DNA of 10,211 nt, taken from NCBI GenBank assembly GCA_900767325.1, contig CAAFYT010000043.1, forward strand, positions 1 to 10,211, in the 5' to 3' direction. Below are positions 1 to 6,061 of the stretch, one piece after another. How positions within the stretch are numbered: position 1 is the stretch's first letter; each line of letters starts with the position of its first letter. The notes beneath the pieces were generated by a model. The model made no database searches, was not told where the DNA came from, and saw nothing but the letters and a program-made list of their open reading frames with translations. The position numbers and the translations under genes were made by a program. The DNA is from Kiritimatiellia bacterium. GTDB lineage: Bacteria > Verrucomicrobiota > Kiritimatiellia > RFP12 > UBA1067.

Positions 1-44
1 GATGAAGTATGAATGGTGGAATGGGATGGTTTTTGATGAAGGTT

Positions 45-58
45 GAGGGAGGAGGTGG
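45..58. repeat. Purine-rich direct repeat, left copy
   Basis: The 14-mer GAGGGAGGAGGTGG occurs exactly here and again at 358-371. The two copies lie outside the inverted repeat, but asymmetrically: this copy touches the left arm, while the other begins 47 bases beyond the right arm. It may be a remnant of duplication around the element, or chance similarity of purine-rich low-complexity DNA. Confidence 0.55.
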
Positions 59-165
59 AGGTTAGAAACTCCGATGGTTGGGGCTCTCGCTACCGCTCCG
101 CGGCTTCGCGTCATTCAACCGCTTTATTTTGCCTTCGGCATAGTTTTGGGGTGTGCACCACCCCC

Positions 166-192
166 AATCCTGTTAATCTTGTTAATCCTGTC
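166..192. repeat. Three tandem copies of a 9-bp unit (AATCCTGTT)
   Basis: The copies are AATCCTGTT (166-174), AATCTTGTT (175-183) and AATCCTGTC (184-192), each differing from the first by at most one base. They lie in the spacer of the inverted repeat. The same type of phrase (on the other strand, ACAGGATTAAC repeats) is familiar to me from intergenic regions of assorted environmental and gut genomes, where it yields spurious NPVNPV proteins. That familiarity is from memory, not from a search. Confidence 0.7.
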
Positions 193-215
193 CAACTCAA
201 CACTCCAACTCCAAC
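191..215. repeat. Short TCCAAC hexamer repeat
   Basis: TCCAAC occurs at 191-196, 204-209 and 210-215, with a degenerate TCAACAC between the first two. It follows directly on the 9-bp tandem repeat. The reverse complement (GTTGGA) resembles the purine-rich DNA at 371-388, so the low-complexity pieces of this region appear related. Confidence 0.5.
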
Positions 216-357
216 CCTCTTTAGTCCGTGGATAGCGAATCAGCGTCGCGAAGCAATACCAATTCGGCGAAGCGGTAGCGAGAGCCCTACGGATCGGAGT
301 TTCTAACCTCTGCGCCTCTTTGTGAAAGTAAAAATGTAAAATGTAAAAGTAGGGGGA

Positions 358-371
358 GAGGGAGGAGGTGG
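358..371. repeat. Purine-rich direct repeat, right copy
   Basis: This is an exact second copy of the 14-mer at 45-58. It lies in a G-rich purine run (351-390) just upstream of the predicted hydG promoter. The run has several closely spaced GG/GGG tracts on the + strand, so a two-tetrad G-quadruplex is conceivable, but this has not been tested. Confidence 0.55.
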
Positions 372-374
372 GAG

Positions 375-404
375 TTGAGGTTGGAGAGGAAAATATGGTA
401 AAAT
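375..404 (+). promoter_or_regulatory. Predicted hydG promoter, extended -10
   Basis: An extended -10 (TGG then TAAAAT at 399-404) is preceded at 18 bp spacing by TTGAGG (375-380), which matches 4 of 6 bases of the -35 consensus. Transcription would start near 411, only about 7 bases before the GTG at 418 and about 19 before the ATG at 430. The extended -10 resembles the TGGTATAAT found before gatB and gyrA, which supports it. Confidence 0.55.
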
Positions 405-417
405 ACGCGGCAAGTGA

Positions 418-1965
418 GTGACTACGCAAATGGCCGATTGTTCCAGCATCCGAAAATTCAAAAGCGCGGAAGACTACCGCGCCTCGTTCATCGTCCAACA
501 CGAAATCGACAAGTTCCTGCCCGGCGGTCGGCACTTCATCGATGAAGCCGAAATCGACCGCTGCATCCGCTCTTTCGCCGAATCCGCCCCCGACCCGACG
601 CGCGTCCGCGAAATCCTCGCCAAGAGCGAATCCACCTGCGAAACGCTCCTCCCCGAAGAAACCGCCGTCCTGATGTCCGGCGCCTCCGACCCCGCCCTCT
701 TCGAGGAGATGCGCGCGGCCGCGGACCGCATCAAGCGCAAGGTCTACGACAACCGGATCGTCGTCTTCGCCCCGCTCTACATGAGCAACCTCTGCGTGAA
801 CGGCTGCAAGTACTGCGGCTTCCGCGAGGGCAACGACCTGCAGAAGAGGCGCGTGCTGACGATGGACGAGCTCAAGGAGGAGCTCGCGGTCGTCGCCGGG
901 CGCATCGGACACAAGCGGCTCATCGCCGTCTACGGGGAGCATCCCTCGACCTCCACGGAATACATCGCCGAGTCGATCGAGACGTGCTACGCGCAGACCT
1001 TCGCCGCGCCGCGCTCGGGCGCGAAAGTCGGCATCCGCCGCGTGAACGTCAACGCCGCGCCCCTGCCGATCGCCGATCTCAAGGTCTTGAAAAGCGTCGG
1101 CATCGGAACCTTCCAGGTCTTTCAGGAAACGTACAACCGCCGGCTCTACGAGCAGATGCACCCGGCGTGGAGCGTGAAGGGCAACTACGACTGGCGAACG
1201 ACCGCGTTCCATCGCTGCCTGGAGGCGGGCGTGGACGATGTCGGGCTCGGCGTTCTCTACGGACTGTGCGACTGGCGCTTCGAGCTGCTCGCCACGGTGC
1301 AGCACGTGCGCGATCTGGAGCGGTGGTTCAACATCGGCGCGCACACGCTCTCGTTCCCGCGGCTCGAACCGGCGAGCGGAACGAAGGTGCCCGAGGAGAG
1401 TCCCTGGCTCATCGACGACGCGACCTTCGCGAAGATCCTCGTGCTCGCGCGGCTCTCGGTTCCCTATGCGGGGATGATCGTCACGGCGCGCGAGTCGCCG
1501 GCGAGCCGCGACCGCGTGCTCGACCACGGGCTCACGCAGCTCGACTGCTCGTCGAACATCGCCATCAAGGGCTACAGCGATTTCGCCGCGCCGTCGCATC
1601 AGGAGAAGGAGCGCCAGCAGTTCCTGCTGGGCGACAACCGCTCGCTCGACGAGATGGTGCGCGTTCTCGCCGCGCGGGACACGATCACCAGCTTCTGCAC
1701 GGCCGGCTATCGCTGCGGGCGGACGGGCGGGTGCATCATGGACGCGCTCAAGACCGGCCGCGAGGGGAAGTTCTGCAAGATCAACGCCGTGCTGACCTTC
1801 CGCGAGTGGCTGGACGATTTCGCGTCCGACGAGACGCGCGCGATCGGCGCGGCCCTCATCGAGCGGGAGCTCGCCGGAATCCGCGAGTGGCTGCCGAAGT
1901 TCTATCCGACCGTGCTGCGGCAATACGAGGCGACCTGCCGCGGCGAACGCGACCTCTTCTTCTGA
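418..1965 (+). CDS. hydG: HydG-family radical SAM protein with variant C-terminal cysteine motif
   Basis: HydG cleaves tyrosine with S-adenosylmethionine to p-cresol and a glycyl fragment, and supplies the CO and cyanide ligands of the [FeFe]-hydrogenase H-cluster. The 515-residue product has the radical SAM CxxxCxxC motif (C126, C130, C133), preceded by FAPLYMSN and followed by GFR. Other HydG-like blocks are IRRVNVNAAPL, QETYNRRLYEQMHP, GVDDVGLGVLYGL and the SFCTA...GRTG...NAVLTF tail. The oddity is in that tail. The usual auxiliary-cluster pattern C-x2-C-x22-C reads C427-x2-G430-x22-C453, so the middle cysteine is glycine, and extra cysteines occur at 433 and 439. The stretch L375-Y386 (LDCSSNIAIKGY) also differs from the usual SAGSR..GGY. 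I take this as a divergent HydG. ThiH is less likely, being shorter and lacking this tail. The start is GTG 418 or ATG 430, with no clear Shine-Dalgarno site for either. No hydE, hydF or hydrogenase is visible in the window. Confidence 0.88.
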   Translation: MTTQMADCSSIRKFKSAEDYRASFIVQHEIDKFLPGGRHFIDEAEIDRCIRSFAESAPDPTRVREILAKSESTCETLLPEETAVLMSGASDPALFEEMRAAADRIKRKVYDNRIVVFAPLYMSNLCVNGCKYCGFREGNDLQKRRVLTMDELKEELAVVAGRIGHKRLIAVYGEHPSTSTEYIAESIETCYAQTFAAPRSGAKVGIRRVNVNAAPLPIADLKVLKSVGIGTFQVFQETYNRRLYEQMHPAWSVKGNYDWRTTAFHRCLEAGVDDVGLGVLYGLCDWRFELLATVQHVRDLERWFNIGAHTLSFPRLEPASGTKVPEESPWLIDDATFAKILVLARLSVPYAGMIVTARESPASRDRVLDHGLTQLDCSSNIAIKGYSDFAAPSHQEKERQQFLLGDNRSLDEMVRVLAARDTITSFCTAGYRCGRTGGCIMDALKTGREGKFCKINAVLTFREWLDDFASDETRAIGAALIERELAGIREWLPKFYPTVLRQYEATCRGERDLFF

Positions 1966-1978
1966 TTTTTGGTATAAT
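1949..1978 (+). promoter_or_regulatory. Predicted gatB promoter, leaderless type
   Basis: A perfect TATAAT at 1973-1978 is extended upstream as TGGTATAAT. A weak -35 (GCGACC, 1949-1954) lies 18 bp upstream inside the end of hydG. Transcription usually starts about 7 bases after the -10 box, which falls at 1985, the A of the gatB ATG. There is no Shine-Dalgarno sequence between the box and the ATG, so the mRNA is predicted to be leaderless. Confidence 0.75.
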
Positions 1979-1984
1979 ACCGCC

Positions 1985-3406
1985 ATGGAATTCGAGAATA
2001 CGATCGGGCTCGAGACCCACGTCCAGCTGAAGACGCAGACGAAGATGTTCTGCGGCTGCCGGCTGAAGACGGGCTGCGAGCCGAATGTCCACACGTGCCC
2101 CGTCTGCCTCGGCTACCCCGGCGCGCTGCCGGTGATGAACAAAGAGGCGGTCAAGCTCACGGTCATGAGCGGCCTCATGCTCGGCGCGGAAGTCAACCGC
2201 CGCGCGACCTTCGACCGCAAGAACTACTTCTATCCCGACATGGCGAAGGACTACCAGATCTCCGAAAACGGCAATCCCCTCTGCCTCGGCGGCGGCGTCG
2301 AGATCGTCCGCGCCGACGGCTCGAAGAAGTTCATCCGCATCAACCACATCCACCTCGAAGAGGACGCCGCGAAGATCAACCACTACGCGGCGAGTTCGGG
2401 TGTGGACTTCAATCGCGGCGGCACGCCCCTCATGGAGATCGTCTCGGAGCCGGATCTCTCCAGCGCCGACGAGGCCATCGCCTACCTGACGGCGCTGAAG
2501 GAGCTGCTCGTCTACGCGGGCGTGAGCGACTGCAACCTCGAAGAGGGCAACCTGCGCTCCGACGTCAACATCTCCATTCGCCCCGTCGGCGAAACGAAGC
2601 TCGGCACGAAGGTCGAGATCAAGAACATGAACACCTTCAAGGGCATCCACGCCGCGCTCGAATACGAGGCGAAGCGCCAGCGCGAGTGCCTCGCGCGGTC
2701 GATCCCGATCGTGCAGGAGACGCGCCGGTGGGACGGCGAGGCGATGGAGACGGCCTCGATGCGCTCGAAGGAGAACGCCCACGACTACCGCTACTTCCCC
2801 GAGCCGGACCTCGTGCCCGTCGAGCTCTCCGAGGAGCAGATCGCCGAGTGGCGCGCGCTTCTGCCGGAGAAACCCGAGGCGCGTCGCGCGCGGATGGTGC
2901 GGGACTACGGGCTGACGGACTACGACGCCGCGGTTCTCGCCCAGGCGAAGGAACGCGCCGACTACTTCGAGAAGGCGGCGGCGCAGGCGAAGAAGCCGAA
3001 GCTCCTGTGCAACTTCTACATGTCGGACGTCATGAGCTACTTCAACGAGCACGGCTTCTCGGCGGGAACCGAGGGCGCGCTCGCGGCGCTCTTCAACCTC
3101 TCGACCGAGGGCAAGATCAACGGGCCGACGCTGAAGGAGCTTCTGCCCGAAGTGCTCGCCGGCGCGGTGACGGATCCGGCGAAAACCGTCGAAGAGCGCG
3201 GGCTCGGCGCCGTCAGCGACACGGGCGCGCTGGAGCGGTTCGTCGATCAGGCGATCGCGGCGAATCCCGGGCCGGTCGCGGACTTCAAGGCGGGCAAGAA
3301 AGCGGCGGCGGGCTTCTTCGTCGGGCAGGTCATGAAGCTCTCGAAGGGCAAGGCCGATCCGAAGATCGTCGGGCAGCTCGTCGCGCGGAAACTCGCGGAG
3401 GCGTAA
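1985..3406 (+). CDS. gatB: Asp-tRNA(Asn)/Glu-tRNA(Gln) amidotransferase subunit B
   Basis: GatB is the kinase/transamidase subunit of the cytosolic GatCAB complex. It activates mischarged Glu-tRNA(Gln) or Asp-tRNA(Asn) with ATP and amidates it with ammonia from GatA. The 473-residue product is full length for the family. It has the N-terminal IGLETHVQL block, the zinc-site region (C23, C25, C38, C41, plus C31) followed by LGYPGALP, and FDRKNYFYPDMAKDYQIS. It also has HLEEDAAK, DFNRGGTPLMEIVSEPD, LRSDVNISIRP, KVEIKNMNTF and DYRYFPEPDL. The C-terminal third (about 320-470) is the helical plus YqeY-like tRNA-binding region. The ATG at 1985 fits the family N-terminus (MEFENTIGLE). gatA and gatC are not adjacent, which is common. 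It heads a run of closely spaced genes. This implies an indirect Gln/Asn-tRNA pathway in the organism. Confidence 0.98.
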   Translation: MEFENTIGLETHVQLKTQTKMFCGCRLKTGCEPNVHTCPVCLGYPGALPVMNKEAVKLTVMSGLMLGAEVNRRATFDRKNYFYPDMAKDYQISENGNPLCLGGGVEIVRADGSKKFIRINHIHLEEDAAKINHYAASSGVDFNRGGTPLMEIVSEPDLSSADEAIAYLTALKELLVYAGVSDCNLEEGNLRSDVNISIRPVGETKLGTKVEIKNMNTFKGIHAALEYEAKRQRECLARSIPIVQETRRWDGEAMETASMRSKENAHDYRYFPEPDLVPVELSEEQIAEWRALLPEKPEARRARMVRDYGLTDYDAAVLAQAKERADYFEKAAAQAKKPKLLCNFYMSDVMSYFNEHGFSAGTEGALAALFNLSTEGKINGPTLKELLPEVLAGAVTDPAKTVEERGLGAVSDTGALERFVDQAIAANPGPVADFKAGKKAAAGFFVGQVMKLSKGKADPKIVGQLVARKLAEA

Positions 3407-3413
3407 GGGACCG

Positions 3414-3899
3414 ATGACGGCGCGCGCGAGAATCCTGGCGATGGCGACTCTGGCCCTGGCGCTGCACGGCTGCCAGTCGTATCGCATCACCCAGCGAAAC
3501 GTCTTTTCGGACGAGGACGGCTTCCTCGTCTCGATCGACTACGGCCGGAGCGACACGGACCACGTCAACACCTTCATCTCGCCCGTGACCGGCAAGGAGA
3601 TGGAGTTCAAGTCGCGCCTGATGATCGACGTCGAGCTGCCGGACGGCGATTCGTTCGTGGCCTGGCAGTGCATGAACCTGACGACGAAGGGCACGATGTA
3701 CCAGACGGACGACGACGAGTGGAAGGTTCTCGTCATCGGCTTCACGTGCATCGTCTACCGCCAGACCGAAGAGGACGAGACGCTCTATCTCGAAGTCTAC
3801 CGCGGCGTCGTCTGCGATACGCCCGAGATCGAGGTCGAGAAGGACGACCGCTGGCGCGTCCTGCCGCGGAAAGACCGCTCGTTCGACGCCGCCCGATGA
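3414..3899 (+). CDS. Small putative lipoprotein of unknown function
   Basis: I do not recognise this 161-residue protein. It begins with a typical lipoprotein signal: basic residues (R4, R6), a hydrophobic stretch ILAMATLALAL, then a lipobox-like LHGC with C20 as the likely lipidated cysteine. The mature part is acidic and looks beta-rich, with alternating hydrophobic and polar residues and three further cysteines (in WQCMN, GFTCIV and VVCDT). No transmembrane segment follows the signal. It most likely sits in the periplasm attached to a membrane. The ATG at 3414 is 7 bases after the gatB stop and has a Shine-Dalgarno AAGGGA (3405-3410) that overlaps that stop. Its end overlaps trmJ in ATGA, so it is probably co-transcribed with both. 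The context gives no functional clue. Confidence 0.85.
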   Translation: MTARARILAMATLALALHGCQSYRITQRNVFSDEDGFLVSIDYGRSDTDHVNTFISPVTGKEMEFKSRLMIDVELPDGDSFVAWQCMNLTTKGTMYQTDDDEWKVLVIGFTCIVYRQTEEDETLYLEVYRGVVCDTPEIEVEKDDRWRVLPRKDRSFDAAR

Positions 3900-4633
3900 A
3901 TCCGCTCGACAACATCCGCATCGTGCTCGTCGGCACGCTCTACACGGGGAACGTCGGCTCCGCCTGCCGCGCGATGGCGAACATGGGCATCCGCCATCTG
4001 CGCCTCGCCGCGCCGAATCTGCAGAATCCGTGGGACGAAGGCGAGCGGCTCGCCGTGCACGCGACGGACGTCCTGAACGCGCGCGAGGAGTTCGCGACGT
4101 TCGAGGAGGCGGTCGCGGACTGCGTGGCGGTCGTCGGCACGACGGCGCGCGAAGGGCTCTACCGGCAGCACGTCAAATCGCCGCGCGACTGCGCCGCCGA
4201 CATCCTCTCCCTCGCCGCGACGGGGCCCGTCGCGCTCGTCTTCGGCCGCGAGGACAAGGGCCTCCTCAACGAGGAGATCGCCCAATGCACCCACCTCATC
4301 CGCATTCCCGTGGACGCGGGCTACACGTCGATCAACCTCGCGCAGGCGGTGCTGATCACCAGCTACGAGTTCTTCTGCGCGTCGGGACTCTACACGCCGC
4401 CGCGCGAGAAGGCGCCGCCCGCGCCGCAGGCGCAGAAGATGCAGCTGATGAAGAACTGGGCCGAGATGCTGCTCAGGATCGGCTTCATGTCGGGCGAGCA
4501 GACCGACCATTTCATGCAGGGCTTCCACCGCGTCTTCTCGCGCGGCGTGTTCACGAAGGACGACGCCGCGCTGATGCTCGGCGTCGCGCGGCAGGCGATC
4601 TGGGCGAAGGAAAACGCCGCGCGCGGAGAATGA
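3896..4633 (+). CDS. trmJ: TrmJ-type tRNA 2'-O-methyltransferase (SpoU/TrmH family)
   Basis: This SPOUT-class enzyme probably transfers a methyl group from S-adenosylmethionine to the 2'-hydroxyl of nucleotide 32 in tRNA anticodon loops. The 245-residue product shows the three family motifs in order: motif 1 with N19-V-G-S-x2-R25 (TGNVGSACRAMANMG), motif 2 VFGREDKGLLNEE at 115-127, and motif 3 IPVDAGYTSINLAQAV at 137-152, which form the trefoil-knot SAM pocket. The opening IRIVLVGTLYTGNVGS and the helical C-terminal extension match TrmJ better than TrmH, TrmL or RlmB. The ATG (3896) overlaps the lipoprotein stop, and its own stop overlaps the next ATG, both as ATGA, so translational coupling is likely. 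The exact target nucleotide is inferred from family resemblance. Confidence 0.9.
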   Translation: MNPLDNIRIVLVGTLYTGNVGSACRAMANMGIRHLRLAAPNLQNPWDEGERLAVHATDVLNAREEFATFEEAVADCVAVVGTTAREGLYRQHVKSPRDCAADILSLAATGPVALVFGREDKGLLNEEIAQCTHLIRIPVDAGYTSINLAQAVLITSYEFFCASGLYTPPREKAPPAPQAQKMQLMKNWAEMLLRIGFMSGEQTDHFMQGFHRVFSRGVFTKDDAALMLGVARQAIWAKENAARGE

Positions 4634-6009
4634 GCGCGCTGCTCGCAGTCCTCGCGCTTCTCGCGTCCGTCAACCCCAAGCCGGCGACGATCCCAGCCGT
4701 CTGGCGCTGGGAGGGCGGCGAGGGAACGTTCGCCGTCGGGAGCGACTACCGGCGGCTCGTCGACGCCGAGATCGTGGAGCCGGGCGCGCGCGAGGGCTAT
4801 GTGATCGACATCGGCAAGCGCCGCGTGAAGGTGCGCGCCGCGTCCAAGACGGGGCTTCTCTACGCCTCGCGCACGCTCCGGCAGATGCTGCGGCAGAATC
4901 CGAAGGAACTTCCCTGCGGGCGCATCGTCGACAAGCCGCGGTATCCGGTCAGGGGCTTCGTCTTCGACGTCGGCCGGCTGCCCGTGCCGATCGCGTTCCT
5001 CCGCAAGGTCGTGGACATTATGGCCGAGTGCAAGATGAACGATCTGCAACTCCACCTCAACGACAACTACATCTGGCACGGCGACTACGCGAAGGAGGGC
5101 AAGGACCCCTTCAAGGAGAGCTACGCCGCGTTCCGGCTGGAGTCGAAGATCGAGGGGCTGACGGCGAGGGACGTCTCGTACGCGAAGAAGGAGTTCGCCG
5201 CGCTCGTCGCCTACGCGGCGAAACGCGGCGTGCGGATCGTGCCGGAGATCGACTCGCCGGGCCACGCGCTCGCGCTCACGCGGGTCCGTCCCGATCTCAT
5301 CTACCAGGGGCCGATGAGCGATCCCTCGAAGCGCTGCGAGATGCTGGACGCCGCGAATCCGAAGGCGCTCGAATTCATGGGCGGCGTGTTCGACGAGTTT
5401 CTCGACTCGGCGTTTCGGGACTGCGCGACGGTGCACGTCGGCGCGGACGAGTTCTTCGGCGCGAACGAGGACTACCGGCGCTTTCTCGACGGGCTTCTCG
5501 CCCACGTCGAATCGCGCGGGCGCACACCGCGCGCCTGGTGCAGTCTGCGCCGCAAACCGGGCCAGACACCCGTCCGCGCCAAGGGCGTGCAGATGAACGT
5601 CTGGAGCCGCGACTGGGGGCGCGCGCAGGAGACGCTCGATCTCGGCTACGACATCATCAACACCCTCGACCGCGACCTCTACTTCGTGCCGACCGCGAAC
5701 TACTACCGCATGGACCGCAACCTGAAGGGACTCTGGGAGAACTGGGCGGTGAACAAGATCGGCGACGAGACGATCGCGGCGGACAATCCCCATCTCCTGG
5801 GGGCGAGCTGGGCGCTCTGGAACGACATGATCGGTCCGCGCCACACCGGCTACACCTACAAGGATCTCGAAGCGCCGATTCGCGCGGCGTGTGGCGTGCT
5901 CGCCGAGAAGATGTGGAGCGGAAGCGCCGCGCCGCCCCGCGGCTACGAGGAGCATCGCGAGCTGATGCGCGCGCTCCTTTCGGACGCGGCGCTTGACGAA
6001 TCGCGGTAG
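4630..6009 (+). CDS. GH20 beta-N-acetylhexosaminidase, probably exported
   Basis: GH20 enzymes remove terminal N-acetylglucosamine or N-acetylgalactosamine from glycans by substrate-assisted catalysis. In this 459-residue protein, residues 1-13 (MSALLAVLALLAS) look like a short signal peptide but lack the usual basic residues. About 28-95 form a reduced zincin-like GH20b domain (GYVIDIGKRRVKVRAASKTGLLYASRTLRQML). From about 105 comes the TIM-barrel: RGFVFDVGR, LQLHLNDNYIW, PEIDSPGHA (205-213) and the catalytic H269-V-G-A-D273-E274, where Asp orients the acetamido group and Glu is the acid/base. Later come VQMNVWSRDW and GASWALWND, which carry likely substrate-stacking tryptophans. The start overlaps the trmJ stop (ATGA), with only a poorly spaced GGAGA before it, so expression probably depends on coupling. 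It could act on host mucin, chitin or peptidoglycan fragments; the sequence does not say which. Confidence 0.92.
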   Translation: MSALLAVLALLASVNPKPATIPAVWRWEGGEGTFAVGSDYRRLVDAEIVEPGAREGYVIDIGKRRVKVRAASKTGLLYASRTLRQMLRQNPKELPCGRIVDKPRYPVRGFVFDVGRLPVPIAFLRKVVDIMAECKMNDLQLHLNDNYIWHGDYAKEGKDPFKESYAAFRLESKIEGLTARDVSYAKKEFAALVAYAAKRGVRIVPEIDSPGHALALTRVRPDLIYQGPMSDPSKRCEMLDAANPKALEFMGGVFDEFLDSAFRDCATVHVGADEFFGANEDYRRFLDGLLAHVESRGRTPRAWCSLRRKPGQTPVRAKGVQMNVWSRDWGRAQETLDLGYDIINTLDRDLYFVPTANYYRMDRNLKGLWENWAVNKIGDETIAADNPHLLGASWALWNDMIGPRHTGYTYKDLEAPIRAACGVLAEKMWSGSAAPPRGYEEHRELMRALLSDAALDESR

Positions 6010-6021
6010 ATGTGCTAAACT
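5993..6021 (+). promoter_or_regulatory. Predicted rubrerythrin promoter
   Basis: TTGACG (5993-5998, 5 of 6 consensus) is followed after 17 bp by TAAACT (6016-6021) with an extended TGC before it. The -35 lies inside the end of the upstream GH20 gene and the -10 just after its stop. Transcription would start near 6028, giving a leader of about 34 bases. This would let the stress gene be expressed separately from the gatB run. Confidence 0.7.
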
Positions 6022-6049
6022 CGCCCTTTCAACGGAACATCAGAAACGC

Positions 6050-6056
6050 AAGGAGA
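6050..6056 (+). promoter_or_regulatory. Shine-Dalgarno site of rubrerythrin
   Basis: AAGGAGA lies 5 bases before the ATG at 6062. It is the best ribosome binding site in the window and fixes the start there. It rules out the longer in-frame TTG-initiated reading from 5993. Confidence 0.9.
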
Positions 6057-6061
6057 GAAAC

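Larger units (their letters stand above)
58..310. repeat. Imperfect long inverted repeat (40-bp arms, 173-bp spacer)
   Basis: The left arm at 58-97 is the reverse complement of 271-310. I paired them base by base (positions sum to 368) and found 36 of 40 pairs. The four mismatches cluster at 76-78 and 80. Cores are GAGGTTAGAAACTCCGAT at 58-75 and a 17-base block ending CTACCGCT at 81-97. A further 8-bp inverted match, GCTTCGCG at 103-110 against 247-254, extends the symmetry after a gap. Total length (253 bp), terminal inverted repeats and lack of coding content resemble a MITE or an intergenic palindromic unit. I see no clear target-site duplication directly at the ends and no transposase, so the mobile-element reading is inference. 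Confidence 0.8.
1..410. other. Gene-free, repeat-rich intergenic region
   Basis: I find no convincing gene in these ~410 bases. The open frames here consist of translated simple repeats (for example a NPVNLVNPV run) or are antisense to hydG. Base composition differs visibly from the rest of the window: it is lower in GC, with purine-rich blocks at 41-62 and 351-390 and a pyrimidine-rich block at 187-220. It contains a long inverted repeat (58-97/271-310), a 14-bp direct repeat outside it, 9-bp and 6-bp tandem repeats, and a small hairpin (stem 148-153/159-164, loop 154-158). An AT-rich stretch with repeated ATGTAAA lies at 328-350. The hydG promoter sits at the right end. The end of any upstream gene is outside the window. 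Confidence 0.75.

Noticed and set aside
130..164. Small hairpins (130-140 and 148-164) as a terminator for an upstream gene
   Set aside because: Stems are 4 and 6 bp, no T-run follows, and no upstream gene is visible, so there is nothing to support termination.
166..215. Possible CRISPR array
   Set aside because: The units are 9 and 6 bp and adjoin directly without unique spacers, and no cas gene is nearby.
43..306. 87-codon + strand open frame in the intergenic repeats
   Set aside because: Its protein is just the translation of tandem and inverted repeats (NPVNLVNPV and similar), with no start signal or recognisable domain.
418..1965. ThiH (2-iminoacetate synthase) as an alternative to HydG
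   Set aside because: At 515 residues the protein is too long, and it has the HydG-type N-terminal region and the SFCTA..GRTG..NAVLTF tail, which ThiH lacks.
124..2094. 656-codon open frame on the - strand covering hydG
   Set aside because: It is antisense to a clear HydG gene, has the Arg/Val/Glu-rich composition of a high-GC shadow frame, and shows no motif. The same holds for the long - strand frames at 1856-3490, 4390-5955, 6928-8088 and 8454-9401.
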